64,000 nucleotides of DNA, from the NCBI GenBank assembly GCA_947382415.1, contig CANCYO010000001.1:151110-215109 (forward strand), in the 5' to 3' direction. The position numbers were made by a program, and so were the translations under genes. This document shows, one piece after another, positions 41,726-51,015 of this stretch (within the stretch, counting starts at the first letter, position 1; the number at the start of each line of letters is the position of its first letter). The stretch is from an uncultured Lachnospiraceae bacterium (GTDB lineage: Bacteria > Bacillota > Clostridia > Lachnospirales > Lachnospiraceae). The notes under the pieces were generated by a model. The model worked only from the letters and a program-made list of their open reading frames with translations. It was not told the DNA's origin and did no database searches.

Positions 41726-43204
41726 ATGGCAGAGGCAGGAAGAACAGGGAGCACAGGAAGCACGGGAAGTGCAGGAAAAGCGGGAAGAACAGAAAGCGCA
41801 GGAAAAGCAGAAAGCGCAGTGAGAACCGGAAAAACGACAAGGGACATGACACAGGGGAGTCCCGTAAAACTGATATTGGGATTTGCCATGCCAATGCTGC
41901 TGGGACTGTTGTTCCAGCAGTTTTACAGCATGGTGGACACGATCATCGTGGGCAAATGGCTGGGGGTGGATTCTCTGGCGGCGGTGGGCTCCACCGGCTC
42001 TATTAACTTTATGATCATCGGTTTCTGCATGGGCGTGTGCAGCGGCTTTGCCATACCGGTGGCGCAGCGGTTTGGCTCGAAGGATTATGTGTCACTGCGG
42101 AAGTTTGTGGCCAACAGTGTGTGGGTGTCGGCGGTTTTGGCCAGTGTCATGACCGTGGCAGTCTGCCTGCTCTGCATGCCCATTCTGCGTTTTATGAAAA
42201 CGCCCGCCAATATCATAGACGAGGCCTATGCCTATATTTTTGTGATTTTTCTGGGAATACCGGTGACGTACCTGTATAATCTGCTCTCCGGCATTATCCG
42301 TTCTCTGGGAGACAGCAGGACGCCTGTGTATTTCCTGATTCTGTCCTCGATCATCAATATCGCACTGGATATCGTGTCCATCGGATATCTGCACATGGGT
42401 GTGGCGGGGCCTGCCTGGGCCACGGTCATATCTCAGGGAATATCCGGCGGATTGTGTCTGCTCTACATGCACAGGAAGTTTGAGATACTGCATCTGCAGA
42501 AAAATGAATGGAAATTAGACTGGCATTATGTTCAGAATCTGTTGTTCATGGGGATTCCCATGGGGCTGCAGTATTCCATCACAGCCATTGGAAGCGTTAT
42601 CCTGCAGACGGCGGTAAACGGGCTTGGCTCCTCCGCGGTGGCCGCAGTCACAGCGGGCGGCAAAGTGAGCATGTTTTTCTGTTGTCCTTTTGACGCGCTG
42701 GGCGGAACCATAGCAACCTACGCTGGACAGAATGTGGGGGCGAAGAAGCCCGAGCGGATCAACAGCGGCATTCGGGCGGCAGTGATCATCGGTTTTCTCT
42801 ATTCCGTTGCGGCCTGCGCCGTGCTGGTATTTTTCGGAGAGACCATCGCGCTGCTGTTTTTGGATGCGGATCAGGTGGTCATCCTGTCGAGAGTTCATAA
42901 GTTTGTGATGGTAAACAGTGCATTTTATATGGCGCTGACATTGGTGAATGTGGTGAGGTTCTGCATACAGGGAATGGGATTCAGCGTATTTGCCATTCTG
43001 GCGGGAGTCTGTGAGATGATAGCCCGGGCTATCATGGGCTTTGGGCTGGTGCCGCTTTTTGGTTTCGATGCGGTATGCTTTGCCAATCCGCTGGCCTGGG
43101 TGATGGCGGATGCGTTCCTGATACCTGCCTATATCATCTGCTGGCGGAAGCTCAAAAGGATTTTCGGGGAGACTCCAACGCCTGTGCTTCCCGCGGCTGA
43201 ATAG
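41726..43204 (+). CDS. MATE-family multidrug/cation efflux protein
   Basis: A 492-residue 12-helix exporter that expels cationic compounds or drugs using a Na+ or H+ gradient. The MATE core starts at about residue 45 (SPVKLILGFAMPMLLGLLFQQFYSMVDTIIVGKWLGVDSLAAVGST), with the second half repeating the pattern (IPMGLQYSITAIGSVILQTAVNGLGSSAVAAVTAG). The first 40 residues are an unusual Gly/Ala/Ser/Thr/Arg repeat. The start at 41726 follows AGGAAGGA; a TTG-initiated extension from 41672 is possible but less likely. Its 3' end overlaps the convergent MATE gene by 53 bp. Confidence 0.9.
   Translation: MAEAGRTGSTGSTGSAGKAGRTESAGKAESAVRTGKTTRDMTQGSPVKLILGFAMPMLLGLLFQQFYSMVDTIIVGKWLGVDSLAAVGSTGSINFMIIGFCMGVCSGFAIPVAQRFGSKDYVSLRKFVANSVWVSAVLASVMTVAVCLLCMPILRFMKTPANIIDEAYAYIFVIFLGIPVTYLYNLLSGIIRSLGDSRTPVYFLILSSIINIALDIVSIGYLHMGVAGPAWATVISQGISGGLCLLYMHRKFEILHLQKNEWKLDWHYVQNLLFMGIPMGLQYSITAIGSVILQTAVNGLGSSAVAAVTAGGKVSMFFCCPFDALGGTIATYAGQNVGAKKPERINSGIRAAVIIGFLYSVAACAVLVFFGETIALLFLDADQVVILSRVHKFVMVNSAFYMALTLVNVVRFCIQGMGFSVFAILAGVCEMIARAIMGFGLVPLFGFDAVCFANPLAWVMADAFLIPAYIICWRKLKRIFGETPTPVLPAAE
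41738..41840 (+). repeat. Low-complexity 9-bp repeats in the MATE N-terminus
   Basis: GGAAGNNCA-like units recur about eleven times, encoding GRTGSTGSTGSAGKAGRTE-type sequence with Gly or Glu at every third position before the first transmembrane helix. Replication slippage could add or remove units in frame. Confidence 0.6.
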
Positions 43205-44549
43205 TCCGGTCCGTCCGGCGCATGTGCAGGTAAAATAAAATGCAGATGACTGCGGACAGTCCGGAGCCTGCGGTGGAAGCCAGTCCCATGGGAAGTAGCG
43301 TTTCGGCAAAGCAAGTGGATGCCAGCCAGGCCAGAGGGATTCTGGCGCATACGATGGAGACTGCATTGTGGAAAAAGGAAATAGAGGAGCGCCCGTAAGC
43401 ACAAAAATATCCGCTGAAGCAGAAGTGGATTCCCGCCAGCGCGCAGTCCCAGACATAGCCGTGCATGTATTGGCTGCCCAGCCGGATGGCTTCTGCGTTG
43501 TCTGTGAACAATCCCACCATCGGAGCTGCCACGAACTGCATGGCTGAGGCGATGGCGATGCCGAAGGAGAAGCACAGCAGAACCGCATAGCGCAGTGTGA
43601 TGCGGGCGCGGTCGTGTTTGCCTGCGCCGATGTTTTGCGCACACAGCGCCGATACCGAGGAGAGCATGGAGGAGGGCACCAGAAACAGGATGCCGATGAT
43701 CTTTTCCACGATGCCCACGGCCGCCGCGTCATTCAGGCCCCGGCGGTTGGCAAATATTGTGATCACAATAAACGAAATCTGAATAAAGCCGTCCTGTAGG
43801 GCTACGGGGAGGCCGACTTTCAGCAAGCTGCCCATGACTGCCCGGCGGGGCTTTAAGTCTTTGCGGGACAGGGAAAGACCGGTTTTTCCGCGCAGTATCA
43901 CAATGAGGGACACGGCGACGCTGATGGTCTGTGCCAGTGTGGTTCCCAGCGCAGCGCCCATTGCCCCCATGCCAAATGCGCCGATGAACAGGTAGTCCAG
44001 CGCGATATTTGCAACACACGCCACGGCGATAAAGTACATGGGGCTTTTGGAATCCCCTGTGCCCCGGAAGATGGAGCTGATGATATTATAGGCAGTGATA
44101 AAGGGTATGCCGGTAAAGCACACGGTCAGATAGGCAATGGTTTCCGGGACGGCCTCTTCGGGTGTGGACATGACAGTTACGATGGGACGGACAGCGGACA
44201 GCAGGATTGCCATTGCCGCTATGGACACGATCATGAACAGTGTCACGGTGTTTCCGATGGCCGCTGATGCCTGCCCGGGCTTTTGGGCCCCCACTGCCCG
44301 GCCGATCATCACGGTAGATCCCATGGCCAGTCCCACGATCATCACAGTGAGCATGTGCATGACCTGCCCGCCGATGGAGACGGCGGTAGTGCTCTCCACG
44401 CTGTTAAACTGTCCGATGATAAACAGATCGGCCATGCCGTACAGCGTCTGCAGAAAATAGGACAGCAGATAGGGCAGGGCAAAGTATAACAGTGCCTTCC
44501 CTACGCTGCCGGATGTAATATTGTTTTCCGTATTTTTTTCGCGCTGCAT
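43152..44549 (-). CDS. MATE-family efflux protein, second copy
   Basis: A 465-residue MATE exporter of the same superfamily but only distantly related to its neighbour: KALLYFALPYLLSYFLQTLYGMADLFIIGQFNSVESTTAVSIGGQVMHMLTVMIVG. The second half (VGLPVALQDGFIQISFIVITIFANRRGLNDAAAVGIVEK) completes the pseudo-symmetric fold. The ribosome site GGGGAAC is moderate. The C-terminal 17 codons (RTIQPREAQALESPRKSF) are encoded opposite the end of the plus-strand MATE gene, an unusual 53-bp tail-to-tail overlap. Confidence 0.9.
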   Translation of the reverse strand: MQREKNTENNITSGSVGKALLYFALPYLLSYFLQTLYGMADLFIIGQFNSVESTTAVSIGGQVMHMLTVMIVGLAMGSTVMIGRAVGAQKPGQASAAIGNTVTLFMIVSIAAMAILLSAVRPIVTVMSTPEEAVPETIAYLTVCFTGIPFITAYNIISSIFRGTGDSKSPMYFIAVACVANIALDYLFIGAFGMGAMGAALGTTLAQTISVAVSLIVILRGKTGLSLSRKDLKPRRAVMGSLLKVGLPVALQDGFIQISFIVITIFANRRGLNDAAAVGIVEKIIGILFLVPSSMLSSVSALCAQNIGAGKHDRARITLRYAVLLCFSFGIAIASAMQFVAAPMVGLFTDNAEAIRLGSQYMHGYVWDCALAGIHFCFSGYFCAYGRSSISFFHNAVSIVCARIPLAWLASTCFAETLLPMGLASTAGSGLSAVICILFYLHMRRTDRTIQPREAQALESPRKSF

Positions 44550-44622
44550 TTCCGGGTTCCCCTTTTCTTCTTCTTATTCGCGACTGCCTCTGACTATTTT
44601 ACCTCACATCCTGGACATACGT

Positions 44623-44664
44623 AAAGAGCCGCGGACAGTTTTATTTCGCTGTCTGCGGCTCTTT
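44623..44664 (-). terminator. Bidirectional-looking terminator
   Basis: AAAGAGCCGCGGACAG (44623-44638) pairs over 16 bp with CTGTCTGCGGCTCTTT (44649-44664), one G-U pair, with A and T flanks on both sides. It would stop minus-strand transcripts of the small gene at 44670 before the MATE gene. Confidence 0.8.
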
Positions 44665-44669
44665 CTATT

Positions 44670-44906
44670 TCAGTAATGATATTCCCTGGTCAGATAGGTG
44701 AAGTTCTGCAGCCGGCTGTCACGGTCGTACATGGTGGTCTGACAGGCCATGGGTGCAGACTCCTGTTCCGGCTGTTTAGTCGTCTCCTCCAAAATCTCTG
44801 CAAAGAGCTTATTTTCGTTTCTGCCCCCGGCGTCGGAGTGGACCGAACGGTGGTCGTCGCGTTTTGCCTTTCTGACGGTGGGAACCGCCATCACTGAGTT
44901 CACCAT
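44670..44906 (-). CDS. Small conserved-looking protein, 78 aa
   Basis: A 78-residue reading frame, MVNSVMAVPTVRKAKRDDHRSV..., NKLFAEILEETTKQ, YDRDSRLQNFTYLTREYHY. Short, charged, with an ordered-looking C-terminus. No family is recalled with certainty. Support comes from the terminator directly after it and an AAGGAGG upstream, although that site is 30 bases before the ATG, which leaves open an earlier non-standard start. It sits divergent to hppA. Confidence 0.5.
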   Translation of the reverse strand: MVNSVMAVPTVRKAKRDDHRSVHSDAGGRNENKLFAEILEETTKQPEQESAPMACQTTMYDRDSRLQNFTYLTREYHY

Positions 44907-45034
44907 AAAAATACCTGTAATTCCGTTAACTGCGTTGATCCCTCCTTGGATGCGTATTTGAATAGTGACTGTTTCCTGTTACTATATGTTTCGGCAGAAT
45001 CGACAAAAACTTTAGTGCCGGAGCGTGTACTACA

Positions 45035-45063
45035 TTGACCTTTTACGGAGAATTTGGTAGAAT
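45035..45063 (+). promoter_or_regulatory. Sigma-A type promoter for hppA
   Basis: TTGACC (45035-45040), 17 bp, TAGAAT (45058-45063), about 70 bp before hppA. A second TTGACA at about 45080 has no well-spaced -10. Confidence 0.5.
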
Positions 45064-45132
45064 TGACCGTATAGGCGTTTTGACAGAACATAAAACCGTC
45101 TAAATTTTACAATTAGGAAAGGGAGTTACAAA

Positions 45133-47289
45133 ATGACAGCTCTAATCTTGGTTATTGCTGCAGCGCTTGCAGCATTAGCTTTCGCAGCCTTCAACTTCTA
45201 TGGGGTGAAGAAGATGGAGGAAGGAACGGACGTCATGTCTGAGATCGCATCGGCCATCAGAGTCGGTGCAAATGCATTTATCACCTATGAGTATAAGATC
45301 ATCGCCATTGTGGTGGCCGTCATTGCCGTGCTGCTGATCTTTATGTCCTGGCAGTCTGCAGTCTGTTTTATCATCGGTGTGCTGATGTCCGCGGCAGCGG
45401 GATGGATCGGCATGAAGATCGCCACCTATGCAAATGTGCGTGTCTCCAACAGAGCGCGTGAGACTAAAAATATCGGCGAGACACTGAAGGTGGCTTTCCG
45501 CGGCGGATCCGTTATGGGACTTTGCGTGGGCGGGTTTGCGCTCCTTGGTCTCTTTCTTGTGTATGTGATTTTCGGCATCGGCATGGGGCTGATGTCCGTG
45601 GACGCCATCATGGACGGGGCTATCTTCACCCAGTGTCTCTCCTGTTATGCATTGGGCTGCTCTATCGTAGCCATGTTTAACCGTGTGGGCGGCGGTATCT
45701 ACACCAAGGCCGCGGATATGGGCGCTGATCTGGTGGGTAAGACCGAGGCGCATATCCCTGAGGACGATCCCAGAAACCCCGCTACCATTGCAGATAACGT
45801 GGGCGACAATGTGGGAGATGTGGCAGGTCTTGGCTCCGATCTGCTGGAGTCCTATGTGGGCGCTATCTCTTCCGGCATTATTCTGGCATGCCATCTGTTC
45901 CTGGCCTCTCTTGCGGGCAGCGGCATGATCAGCGACGAGCTGCTGGAGAAAATGTTCTATTATCCGCTGGTATTTGCGGCATGCGGTCTGATCTCCTGTA
46001 TCATCGGTATCGCATCCGTATTGTTTAAAAAAGGTTCTGACAATCCCCATAAGGATCTGAATTTTGCAACCTTTGTGTCCGCAGGTCTGACGATTCTCTG
46101 CGGTTTTGGCGCTACCTATCTGCTCTTTGCGGACGAAATGCTGGCGGATGCCATCCTTGAGGCGGGCTTTGCCTGCGGTTATATCTCTCCCTGGATTGCT
46201 GCTTCCATCGGCGTTGTCAGCGGCGTGGTGATCGGCATGATCGCCGAGTATTACACCAGCTATGATTACAAACCCACGCAGTTGATCGCTCAGGCTTCGA
46301 AGGAGGGCGCGGCGCTTACCATCACTCAGGGTCTGGCAGTAGGCATGAAGTCCTGTATGGCTCCCCTGATCCTGCTGGGTATCGCCACCTATGCGTCCTA
46401 TGCGGTTGCGGGTATGTTTGGTATTTCCATGGCGGCCATCGGTATGCTGTCCTTTGTCAGCACCACGGTCTCCGTTGACACTTATGGTCCCATCTCCGAC
46501 AATGCCGGCGGTATCGCCGAGATGTCCGAGCTGGAGCCTGAGGTTCGTGAGATTACGGATAAACTGGATTCTGTGGGCAATACCACCGCGGCCATCGGTA
46601 AGGGCTTTGCCATCGGTTCCGCCTCCCTTGCGGCGCTGTCGTTGATGGTGTCCTATCTGTACTCCTTTAATGAGCCCGGCACCGAGCTGAACCTGAACTT
46701 TACCGATCCGCTGATTCTGGCCGGAGCGTTGGTGGGAGCGGCGCTTCCCTATCTGTTCTCCGGTATGCTGATCGAGGCTGTGGCCAAGGCTGCCCGCCGT
46801 ATGGTGGAGGAAGTGAGAAGACAGTTCAAGGAGATCCCCGGTATTCTGGAGGGCAAGGCAAAGCCTGACTACAAGACCTGTATCGAGATTTCCTCTCAGG
46901 GCGCTCTGAAGGAGATGCGTTTCCCTGCTATCCTCTCCATCATTTTCCCCTTGGTGGCAGGTTTCCTCTTCGGACCGCTGTTTGTGGGCGGCTTGCTCAT
47001 CGGCGCGACACTGTCCGCTATCATGCTGGCCATCTTCACCGGCAATGCAGGCGGTGCGTGGGATAACGGCAAGAAGTACATCGAGTCCGGCGCCATCGAG
47101 GGCCAGAAGAAGGGTTCTCCCGCACATGACGCGGCTGTGGTGGGCGATACGGTAGGCGATCCTCTGAAGGACACAGTAGGTCCCTCTCTGGATATCCTGA
47201 TCAAGATCATGTCTACGGTGTCACTGGTTGCAGTGGCAATATTCAGCCGTTATAATCTGCTGGAGTTTGTCCTGAACATGTTCCAGTAA
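45133..47289 (+). CDS. hppA: Membrane-bound ion-translocating pyrophosphatase
   Basis: Hydrolyses cytosolic pyrophosphate to pump Na+ or H+ outward. The 718-residue protein has about 16 helices. The PPi site reads GGIYTKAADMGADLVGKTEAHIPEDDPRNPATIADNVGDNVGD, with DVAGLGSDLLES after it and the second Asp cluster at DNAGGIAEM and DTVGDPLKDTVGPSLDIL. GNTTAAIGKGFAIGS has Ala rather than Lys at the K+ selector position, so it belongs to the K+-dependent class, most of which pump Na+. AAAGGGAG precedes the ATG. Useful to an anaerobe for saving the energy in pyrophosphate. Confidence 0.95.
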   Translation: MTALILVIAAALAALAFAAFNFYGVKKMEEGTDVMSEIASAIRVGANAFITYEYKIIAIVVAVIAVLLIFMSWQSAVCFIIGVLMSAAAGWIGMKIATYANVRVSNRARETKNIGETLKVAFRGGSVMGLCVGGFALLGLFLVYVIFGIGMGLMSVDAIMDGAIFTQCLSCYALGCSIVAMFNRVGGGIYTKAADMGADLVGKTEAHIPEDDPRNPATIADNVGDNVGDVAGLGSDLLESYVGAISSGIILACHLFLASLAGSGMISDELLEKMFYYPLVFAACGLISCIIGIASVLFKKGSDNPHKDLNFATFVSAGLTILCGFGATYLLFADEMLADAILEAGFACGYISPWIAASIGVVSGVVIGMIAEYYTSYDYKPTQLIAQASKEGAALTITQGLAVGMKSCMAPLILLGIATYASYAVAGMFGISMAAIGMLSFVSTTVSVDTYGPISDNAGGIAEMSELEPEVREITDKLDSVGNTTAAIGKGFAIGSASLAALSLMVSYLYSFNEPGTELNLNFTDPLILAGALVGAALPYLFSGMLIEAVAKAARRMVEEVRRQFKEIPGILEGKAKPDYKTCIEISSQGALKEMRFPAILSIIFPLVAGFLFGPLFVGGLLIGATLSAIMLAIFTGNAGGAWDNGKKYIESGAIEGQKKGSPAHDAAVVGDTVGDPLKDTVGPSLDILIKIMSTVSLVAVAIFSRYNLLEFVLNMFQ

Positions 47290-47360
47290 AACCTGTGAGA
47301 CTGACTCGGATCGGATTTAGATAAACCAAGTTCAAATAAGTCAGACTGGCGTAATCAGAA

Positions 47361-47407
47361 GGGCCATGCAGAAGCTGAAACCAATGCTTCTGCATGACCC
47401 TTTTATT
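47361..47407. terminator. Shared terminator after hppA
   Basis: GGGCCATGCAGAAGC (47361-47375) pairs with GCTTCTGCATGACCC (47386-47400), followed by TTTTATTTTTT. It terminates hppA, and is positioned to stop the convergent glycosyltransferase transcript too. Confidence 0.85.
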
Positions 47408-47428
47408 TTTTACTTACATAAACAGCGG

Positions 47429-49003
47429 CTATGCTGCGGATCGCCGGAATCCCTTCCGCAGCAGATCGCCCACACAGTGGATGCCGTCCGGCACATACAC
47501 CAGCATGAACAGGTAATAAGGCAATACGTAGCGGCACTGGGCCTCCCAGATGATGCTGAAGAGGAAGCCGCCCACAATGGCGATGAGAGGGATCCAGCCC
47601 GCCGCGTTTTCCCGGCGCCGTTTCCAGAGTACCGGCAGGAAGCACACGAATCCCAGATAGATGATACTCTGATAATTGTTTGCAAACTTCATCAGGGGAT
47701 CGTGCAGACTGCCGTAATACACCTGCTCGATCCAGTCAGGCATGGGCTTTTTCTCGTCAAAGGAGCGGGTGGACATCAGCGTCTCGAAGGAGGGCTCGAT
47801 CCATTGCATCAGGAGCTTTGTCTTGAAAAACCATTTGGCAAATTCCGGATCGGACTTAAAATGATCCACATTTTCCCGTATATTCTCTCTGGCGATCTCT
47901 TTGGCCACTTCAATATCCCAATCGGCCTCGCCCATGGTGGTGGTCTGATAATCATTATAGGTGCCCGGGCCATTGTAGTTGTCTTGAAGTCCCATGGCCA
48001 CGGTCAGGATCATGGGAGCTCCCTGAGTGATCTCGTAGCCGGAGCGCAGTGCGTAAGAATAGTCCAGCGCTTTTATGGCGCTGAAGGCGCTGACGGTGAC
48101 CAGAAGTCCGGCCAGAATGGGCTGCAGCTTTTTCTTCTGCCAGGCGGCCAGAACCATGCCGATGAGGATGGCAATGAGCACGATCCAAGTGTGCATACGC
48201 ACCATCAGCGACAGCGCTGCCATGACGCAGGTCAGTGCCACATAGCGTATTTTCAGAGTCCTGACATAGCGCAGCAGCGCCCAGAACATTACGGTGCAGA
48301 AACAGATGGAAGGCAGATCTCCATAGGTGTAGGGCGTCAGTATCAGATAGGGTGTGCAGAAGAGCACCAGAGGACAGTATAGGATCTTGCAGATGCTGTT
48401 CCAGGAGGTCTCCTCCACAAACAGATAGCCGAAGACCATGGTGATCACGCCGAAAAAGATGTGGAACTTGGCGGCCACCGGATAACAGAAATGGCCAAAC
48501 AGCGTGAACAATATCTCATAGAGGAACGCCAGTCCCTTCTGATAGGGAAATTTGCCGATATATCCGCTCTTTTTAAACATGATAAAATTGCCGTCCAGAT
48601 TGTAGTGGGCAGCGGCAGTGGCATTGAGCTGATCTCCGCTGGGATAATAGGGGAGATCTCGCACCCAGATCAGACATACCGTCACATAGAGGATACAGCA
48701 GAGCCCCAAAAAGATATATCCTGCAAGACGCTGTTTCGCCCCCAGCTTTTGAAAGAGATAATTCAGGAGCATGGCCAGCAGGCATACCCCCGCAAACAGC
48801 AGCAGATTGACAAGGGCGTTGTCTTTGACAAGATAGACGGGAATCTGGTAGTCCGTTGACGAGTAATAGGAATAACGTGCGCTGTAATAAGCCAGAAACA
48901 GACCGATAAACAGCGCGAAGGTCAATAAAATGCAGATACACAGGCTATAGGCATTGGCCGAGAGAGCCTGAAAGGTAATTTTTTTCTGAGACTGATTATC
49001 CAT
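47429..49003 (-). CDS. Polytopic GT-C-like glycosyltransferase
   Basis: A 524-residue membrane protein with about eleven to twelve hydrophobic segments. The first large loop contains WVRDLPYYPSGDQLNATAAAHYN, where an acidic pair (RDL/GDQ) near the membrane is typical of GT-C enzymes that use lipid-linked sugars; a soluble loop (DNYNGPGTYNDYQTTT) and a long C-terminal portion follow. A transfer role onto teichoic acid, lipid or protein is inferred; no firm family call. It shares orientation and general design with the next gene, 115 bp upstream. Confidence 0.72.
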   Translation of the reverse strand: MDNQSQKKITFQALSANAYSLCICILLTFALFIGLFLAYYSARYSYYSSTDYQIPVYLVKDNALVNLLLFAGVCLLAMLLNYLFQKLGAKQRLAGYIFLGLCCILYVTVCLIWVRDLPYYPSGDQLNATAAAHYNLDGNFIMFKKSGYIGKFPYQKGLAFLYEILFTLFGHFCYPVAAKFHIFFGVITMVFGYLFVEETSWNSICKILYCPLVLFCTPYLILTPYTYGDLPSICFCTVMFWALLRYVRTLKIRYVALTCVMAALSLMVRMHTWIVLIAILIGMVLAAWQKKKLQPILAGLLVTVSAFSAIKALDYSYALRSGYEITQGAPMILTVAMGLQDNYNGPGTYNDYQTTTMGEADWDIEVAKEIARENIRENVDHFKSDPEFAKWFFKTKLLMQWIEPSFETLMSTRSFDEKKPMPDWIEQVYYGSLHDPLMKFANNYQSIIYLGFVCFLPVLWKRRRENAAGWIPLIAIVGGFLFSIIWEAQCRYVLPYYLFMLVYVPDGIHCVGDLLRKGFRRSAA

Positions 49004-49118
49004 ATGTCCCGAAACGCTCCTTTTTTATCAAAAAATTTATTCTTTTTTCTGTCGCTTTATTCTAGCAATTGCGAATCGCATTTTCAACCGACAAATAATG
49101 GGATTCAGATCGTGGTAC

Positions 49119-50816
49119 TCAGATCATGGGCACCAGATTATAGGCACTGGTATATACCGCAAAGCGCTCATTTTCAAATCCCAGGGAAACGATGGCAGGG
49201 TTGGGGAACTGAGCCTCGAACGCCGATTTATCCTCCGTACAGACAATGTAAGCGGTGGGCATCAGCTCCGGGAGATTGGGCACATACCATTTTGTGCTGG
49301 TGGTCCACCAGTACATGCGAAGATCCTCCATATGATAACAGTGTCCCATGGTGATGCGCCCGTCCGTCATGATGCAGATGCGGGAGGCGTCCCAGAATTC
49401 CGCATAACCGCAGCTGATGTCCTGAGAGTCCATATATTCAATGACTTCCTGATATTCCGCCAGATTATCCTCCACCGTGACACAGTCCTTATAGGTGTAA
49501 AACAGATTCAGGAACGCAAAGACGCACACACACAGCGCGATCAGTCCGGCAAAGCGGGGAGCGGCTTTTTCAAAATGGGTGATGAGGGCGGCCAGCACGG
49601 CTATGATCACGAACCATATCACAAAGAAATAGTTCTGTGCCGCTTCCGCGTTGGTGACGGTTTCGATAAACACAGTCATCAGAAAAGAAGTGCCCAGCGC
49701 CTGAATCAGCATTTTCTGCGAGGAGGGCGCCGTGCTCTTTTTTCCAAACAGGAAAAAGAGTCCATAGACAATCAGCGCCAGCACAGCCAGAATGCCAAGC
49801 TGCATCAGTGCGGCCAGAGAGTTCAGTTTGCAGTTTCCCGCGATTCCCAGACACTCCAGTATGGCGGCAGGCACGATATGCGTCAGCCTGTCGGCCATGC
49901 CGCCGCCGTCCTGCATAAACATCGGATAGTCCACATTGGTGGGATAGAGCTTTGCAAGCGCCCCCACTGCCAACAGCGACAGAATGAATCCGGCAGGAAT
50001 CCACCTCTTCCGGGGCAGAGTTCTGGCCATATGATCGCTCTCGAAAAAGAGCAGCAGGATCTCCCAGACGGTCAAGGGCAATACCACCACCTGCAGACAG
50101 CGCATCCCGCCCAGCGCAAGCGCCCCGCACAGACCCGCCAGGACCAGCCATATAAGCCCCCGCCGTACCAACTTCCGACGGACGGCCGCTGTATGTGACG
50201 GCGTCCCCGGCAATCCCGATGTCTCTGGCATCCCTGTAAAATCCGCAGCCTGCTCTCTTAAATATAGATAAAAGCCGATGCACAGAAACAGGCAGATGCT
50301 GTGCAGGGCATAATAATCCGCAAATAAAAACCATAAGAGGATCACGAAGGGCACCATCTGGCCGTCATTGCGCAGGCCGTTTATGGGCAGGGCGCAGAGA
50401 GCCAGCAGGGCTGTGGCAATGCCCAGTCGGGAGTTCTGACAGCGTCTTAAAATGAAAGCAATGGATGCAAGCAGAAGTCCTCCCACAATTACACAGGAGA
50501 GGCCCATGGAGAAGACCATGCTGCCGCTCATCCCGTAAAACAAGGCGGAGAGTGTAGGCACGCCCAGCACCAGCCGTTCCGTGCTGGCGATCCAGTTGTC
50601 GGGGGTCAGATCCTTTTCCGTCCATATTTCTCTCGCCAGCATGGCGTCCACGGCGATATCCGAATCCACATGCTGTGTGTATCTGTATAGATTTAAATAT
50701 GTGAAAATTCCCAGATATAGAAACAAAAACAGGCATACCAGCGCAAAAAGCAAGAGCTGGCCGATTCTGGCGCTTGATTTTTCCGGCGTATGCGCCGATA
50801 CAGATTTAGGAGGCAT
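49119..50816 (-). CDS. Polytopic GT-C-like membrane protein
   Basis: A 565-residue protein with about eleven transmembrane helices. After the first helix the loop reads YTQHVDSDIAVDAMLAREIW, carrying the acidic DSD motif seen in GT-C glycosyltransferases, and the C-terminal 110 residues are a soluble domain (SCGYAEFWDASRICIMTDGRITMG...) outside the membrane. I cannot name the family. It sits immediately upstream of the minus-strand partner and shares the same direction away from the flagellar cluster. The start follows AAAGGATATTC. Confidence 0.7.
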   Translation of the reverse strand: MPPKSVSAHTPEKSSARIGQLLLFALVCLFLFLYLGIFTYLNLYRYTQHVDSDIAVDAMLAREIWTEKDLTPDNWIASTERLVLGVPTLSALFYGMSGSMVFSMGLSCVIVGGLLLASIAFILRRCQNSRLGIATALLALCALPINGLRNDGQMVPFVILLWFLFADYYALHSICLFLCIGFYLYLREQAADFTGMPETSGLPGTPSHTAAVRRKLVRRGLIWLVLAGLCGALALGGMRCLQVVVLPLTVWEILLLFFESDHMARTLPRKRWIPAGFILSLLAVGALAKLYPTNVDYPMFMQDGGGMADRLTHIVPAAILECLGIAGNCKLNSLAALMQLGILAVLALIVYGLFFLFGKKSTAPSSQKMLIQALGTSFLMTVFIETVTNAEAAQNYFFVIWFVIIAVLAALITHFEKAAPRFAGLIALCVCVFAFLNLFYTYKDCVTVEDNLAEYQEVIEYMDSQDISCGYAEFWDASRICIMTDGRITMGHCYHMEDLRMYWWTTSTKWYVPNLPELMPTAYIVCTEDKSAFEAQFPNPAIVSLGFENERFAVYTSAYNLVPMI

Positions 50817-50938
50817 GGAAGAATATCCTTTCTGATAAAGTCTGTGGGATTAAGCTGCTGTCCACAGGGAAAAATACTATATATATGATAACACTCTCCA
50901 TGCTACACAAAATCAGAAAAAAAATCAACTCATTACTC

Positions 50939-50965
50939 TAAAGAATTTGCGATTTGCGCCGATAC
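50939..50965 (+). promoter_or_regulatory. Sigma-28 (SigD/FliA) promoter for flgM
   Basis: TAAA (50939-50942), 15 bases, GCCGATAC (50958-50965), a match to the flagellar sigma consensus TAAA-N15-GCCGATAA. The flgM start lies 51 bp downstream. Confidence 0.8.
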
Positions 50966-51015
50966 ATATTGTGAATCGGATAGCATTTCATTACTGAAGG
51001 AAGGAGGAATCCGAT

